Source: Allomuricauda sp. M10
GTDB taxonomy: Bacteria > Bacteroidota > Bacteroidia > Flavobacteriales > Flavobacteriaceae
Direction of reading: 5' to 3'
NCBI RefSeq assembly: GCF_020782875.1
Contig: NZ_JAJGBN010000001.1
Span: 1,029,095-1,093,094, forward strand
DNA length: 64,000 bases
Shown: one piece after another, positions 63,018-64,000 of the stretch
Layout of the letters: every line of letters begins with the position of its first letter
How positions within the stretch are numbered: position 1 is the first letter of the stretch
The notes under the pieces: model-generated
Told to the model about the DNA's origin: nothing
Seen by the model: only the letters and a program-made list of their open reading frames with translations
The model's database searches: none
Made by a program: the position numbers and the translations under genes

Positions 63018-63413
63018 TCATAAAAAATTACCTAAGTACTTGGGCAATGGCATTTCTTCCATTTTCCAGGTACTTTTTTTTTGCTCCTGGTCCGTGACTT
63101 CCAAAAAGATCAAAGGAACGGTAAAAGTGCCAGGGGGTACGATCTTTTCCAAGGAAAAACACCAGCCCTTATGCCTAAAATGGTATTCCGTTTTGTCTTT
63201 TTTGGGAGAATTGAGGGAGGAACCACCAGTCACAATCAAACTCGATTCTTCCAACAACGTTTTTGGTTTGTGCCAACAGGCGTATTGCAGGGCACCGTTC
63301 CAGAGTTCACTTATGGCAATAATGTAGTGTTGGTTCTGGCAGAGGACCAGAATGCGTCTGATAAGGGGGTCTTGTGTAAAAATGGCTCAAGTAGGTTTTG
63401 GTTGGGACAGCAT
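63018..63413 (-). pseudogene. Possible interrupted unknown gene
   Basis: On the minus strand, ATG 63413 opens a frame that meets TGA at 63389-63387 after 8 codons, then stays open to the stop at 63018: after the TGA are 122 more codons, reading IFTQDPLIRRILVLCQNQHY, then AISELWNGALQYACWHKPKT and later KDKTEYHFRHKGWCFSLEK. No ATG is near the start of this downstream part; a TTG at 63257 would give 79 residues. Composition looks like a real protein, but I do not recognise a family. Either a nonsense-broken gene or chance. Confidence 0.35.
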
Positions 63414-63443
63414 TTTAAACGTCCGAAACGGTAGGGTATTGTG

Positions 63444-63563
63444 TTAGATCCGGTTTCTTTTCCCCCAGTGGGCACCATGTAGCCATCCGGCAAGGTAGAG
63501 AATAACGCCCGCGGCGATCAAACAAATTTTCTGTAAGAGGTTTATCGTTTCTAATGTGGTCAT
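63444..63563 (-). CDS. Small single-pass membrane peptide
   Basis: 39 residues, ATG 63563 to TAA 63444: MTTLETINLLQKI, a hydrophobic helix around VILYLAGWL, and a basic tail GKRNRI, typical of a single transmembrane helix. It ends 30 bp before the ATG of the interrupted frame at 63413. Only length and composition support it. Confidence 0.4.
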   Translation of the reverse strand: MTTLETINLLQKICLIAAGVILYLAGWLHGAHWGKRNRI

Positions 63564-63737
63564 ATTCTTATTTTTTTGACCAAACTAACCTATGCGCAAA
63601 AATGTTGCACATGTAAATGACGGTTACAAGGTTTGGGTTGAGGAATCATGGGTTTGCGTTGATGTTATTTTGGTTCGATAGGTCATTCATCTGACCCCAT
63701 TTTTTGTCCATTAAGGGATAATCATCCAAAGAGAATA
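63564..63737. other. Non-coding stretch
   Basis: 174 bp upstream of the minus-strand peptide. Possible promoter region; no clear motif. Confidence 0.35.
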
Positions 63738-63991
63738 TCGTCATTCTGAATTTATTTCAGAATCCCATCCCATTGATGGACAAATGATGGTGAGAACCTG
63801 AAACGAGTTCAGGTTGACGGAAACCAATTTTTTGAGCAGATTCTTTTTTATTGATAAGTAGTCGGTCAATCCCCATAACGGAGAACAATCCATAGAGGAC
63901 GTCGTCATTCTGAATGTATTTCAGAATCCCATCCCATTGATGGACAAATCATGGTGAGAACCTGAAACGAGTTCAGGTTGACGGAAACCAA
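63738..63991. repeat. Two copies of a 90-bp REP-like unit
   Basis: Copies at 63738-63827 and 63902-63991 differ at 2 of 90 positions by eye. Each has two hairpins, ATTCTGAA/TTCAGAAT and ACCTGAA/TTCAGGT, near the ends. The 74 bp between copies is unrelated. This family is distinct from those at 48503 and 51958. Confidence 0.9.
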
Positions 63992-64000
63992 CTATTTGGA

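Noticed and set aside
63040..63434. Plus-strand open frames at the right end
   Set aside because: They overlap the minus-strand frame and have a composition typical of antisense reading, with no signal peptide or motif.

Overview
The window is ordinary chromosomal DNA of a member of the Bacteroidota, very probably the Flavobacteriaceae (a Muricauda/Allomuricauda-like marine genus is my best guess, by inference from protein style only). Supporting signs are many short-lipobox lipoproteins, OmpA-type lipoproteins, promoters of the TAnnTTTG type, few Shine-Dalgarno sites, E1 alpha/beta fusion dehydrogenases, TlpA/DUF4369 thioredoxins, DUF4251 and TIGR03915/TIGR03916 proteins, and dispersed REP-like repeats. 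I see no rRNA, tRNA, CRISPR array, prophage or insertion sequence. Coding is dense on both strands.

Layout. 1-6760: a truncated alpha/beta hydrolase, lipoproteins, a Sua5/YrdC tRNA-modification enzyme, an OmpA lipoprotein, a family 2 glycosyltransferase, an HsdR_N-type nuclease-fold protein divergent from holA, and DoxX. 6858-15840: a minus-strand block with uvrA, a LOG-family protein, a large M1-peptidase-like protein fused to an outer-membrane barrel, then an 803-residue E1 alpha/beta dehydrogenase. 16023-17653: a conserved unknown and an HNH endonuclease gene broken by one in-frame TGA, overlapping a small partner gene. 17963-21059: the putative DNA-repair pair TIGR03915/TIGR03916 (radical SAM), divergent from an XRE-S24 LexA-like repressor across an array of 13-bp palindromes. 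21064-25296: acpH, gamma-glutamyltransferase, ATP-grasp and SMP-30 genes. 25388-38945: housekeeping (glmM, a LpxL-like acyltransferase, rhomboid, TlpA, a FAD/Fe-S dehydrogenase, LpxH-like phosphatase, aroC, a DctA-type symporter, a QEGLA/MATCAP metalloprotease, DCC thioredoxin). 39033-44463: a redox and regulator neighbourhood (SDR with divergent HxlR; AraC, acetyltransferase, cupin and a Tat-signal alcohol dehydrogenase). 44601-51026: a cysteine-rich mini-lipoprotein, a Tat Gfo/Idh/MocA oxidoreductase, a TAP-like hydrolase, a 129-bp tandem repeat, MutS2 without Smr. 51134-58319: ung with a 34-residue membrane peptide, a binding protein/nucleoside phosphorylase/DUF1835 group, an oxygenase/SUI1 pair and a second E1 alpha/beta fusion. 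58409-64000: lipocalin plus OmpA, EamA exporter, DUF4251, a PQQ-type sugar dehydrogenase, a probable broken gene and a duplicated 90-bp REP-like unit.

The most interesting unit is 17963-21059. Three exact copies of TGGAAATAATCCA plus a related palindrome lie between a self-cleaving repressor with intact Ala-Gly site and Ser/Lys dyad and an uncharacterised radical-SAM DNA-repair pair; one copy sits inside a TTG-N18-TATATTTG promoter. This looks like a self-contained damage-inducible regulon with its own box, the regulon being my inference. Other points of interest are the metallopeptidase-like protein lacking zinc ligands and carrying a barrel, the nonsense-broken HNH gene, overlapping palindromic divergent promoters, and three different families of repeats.
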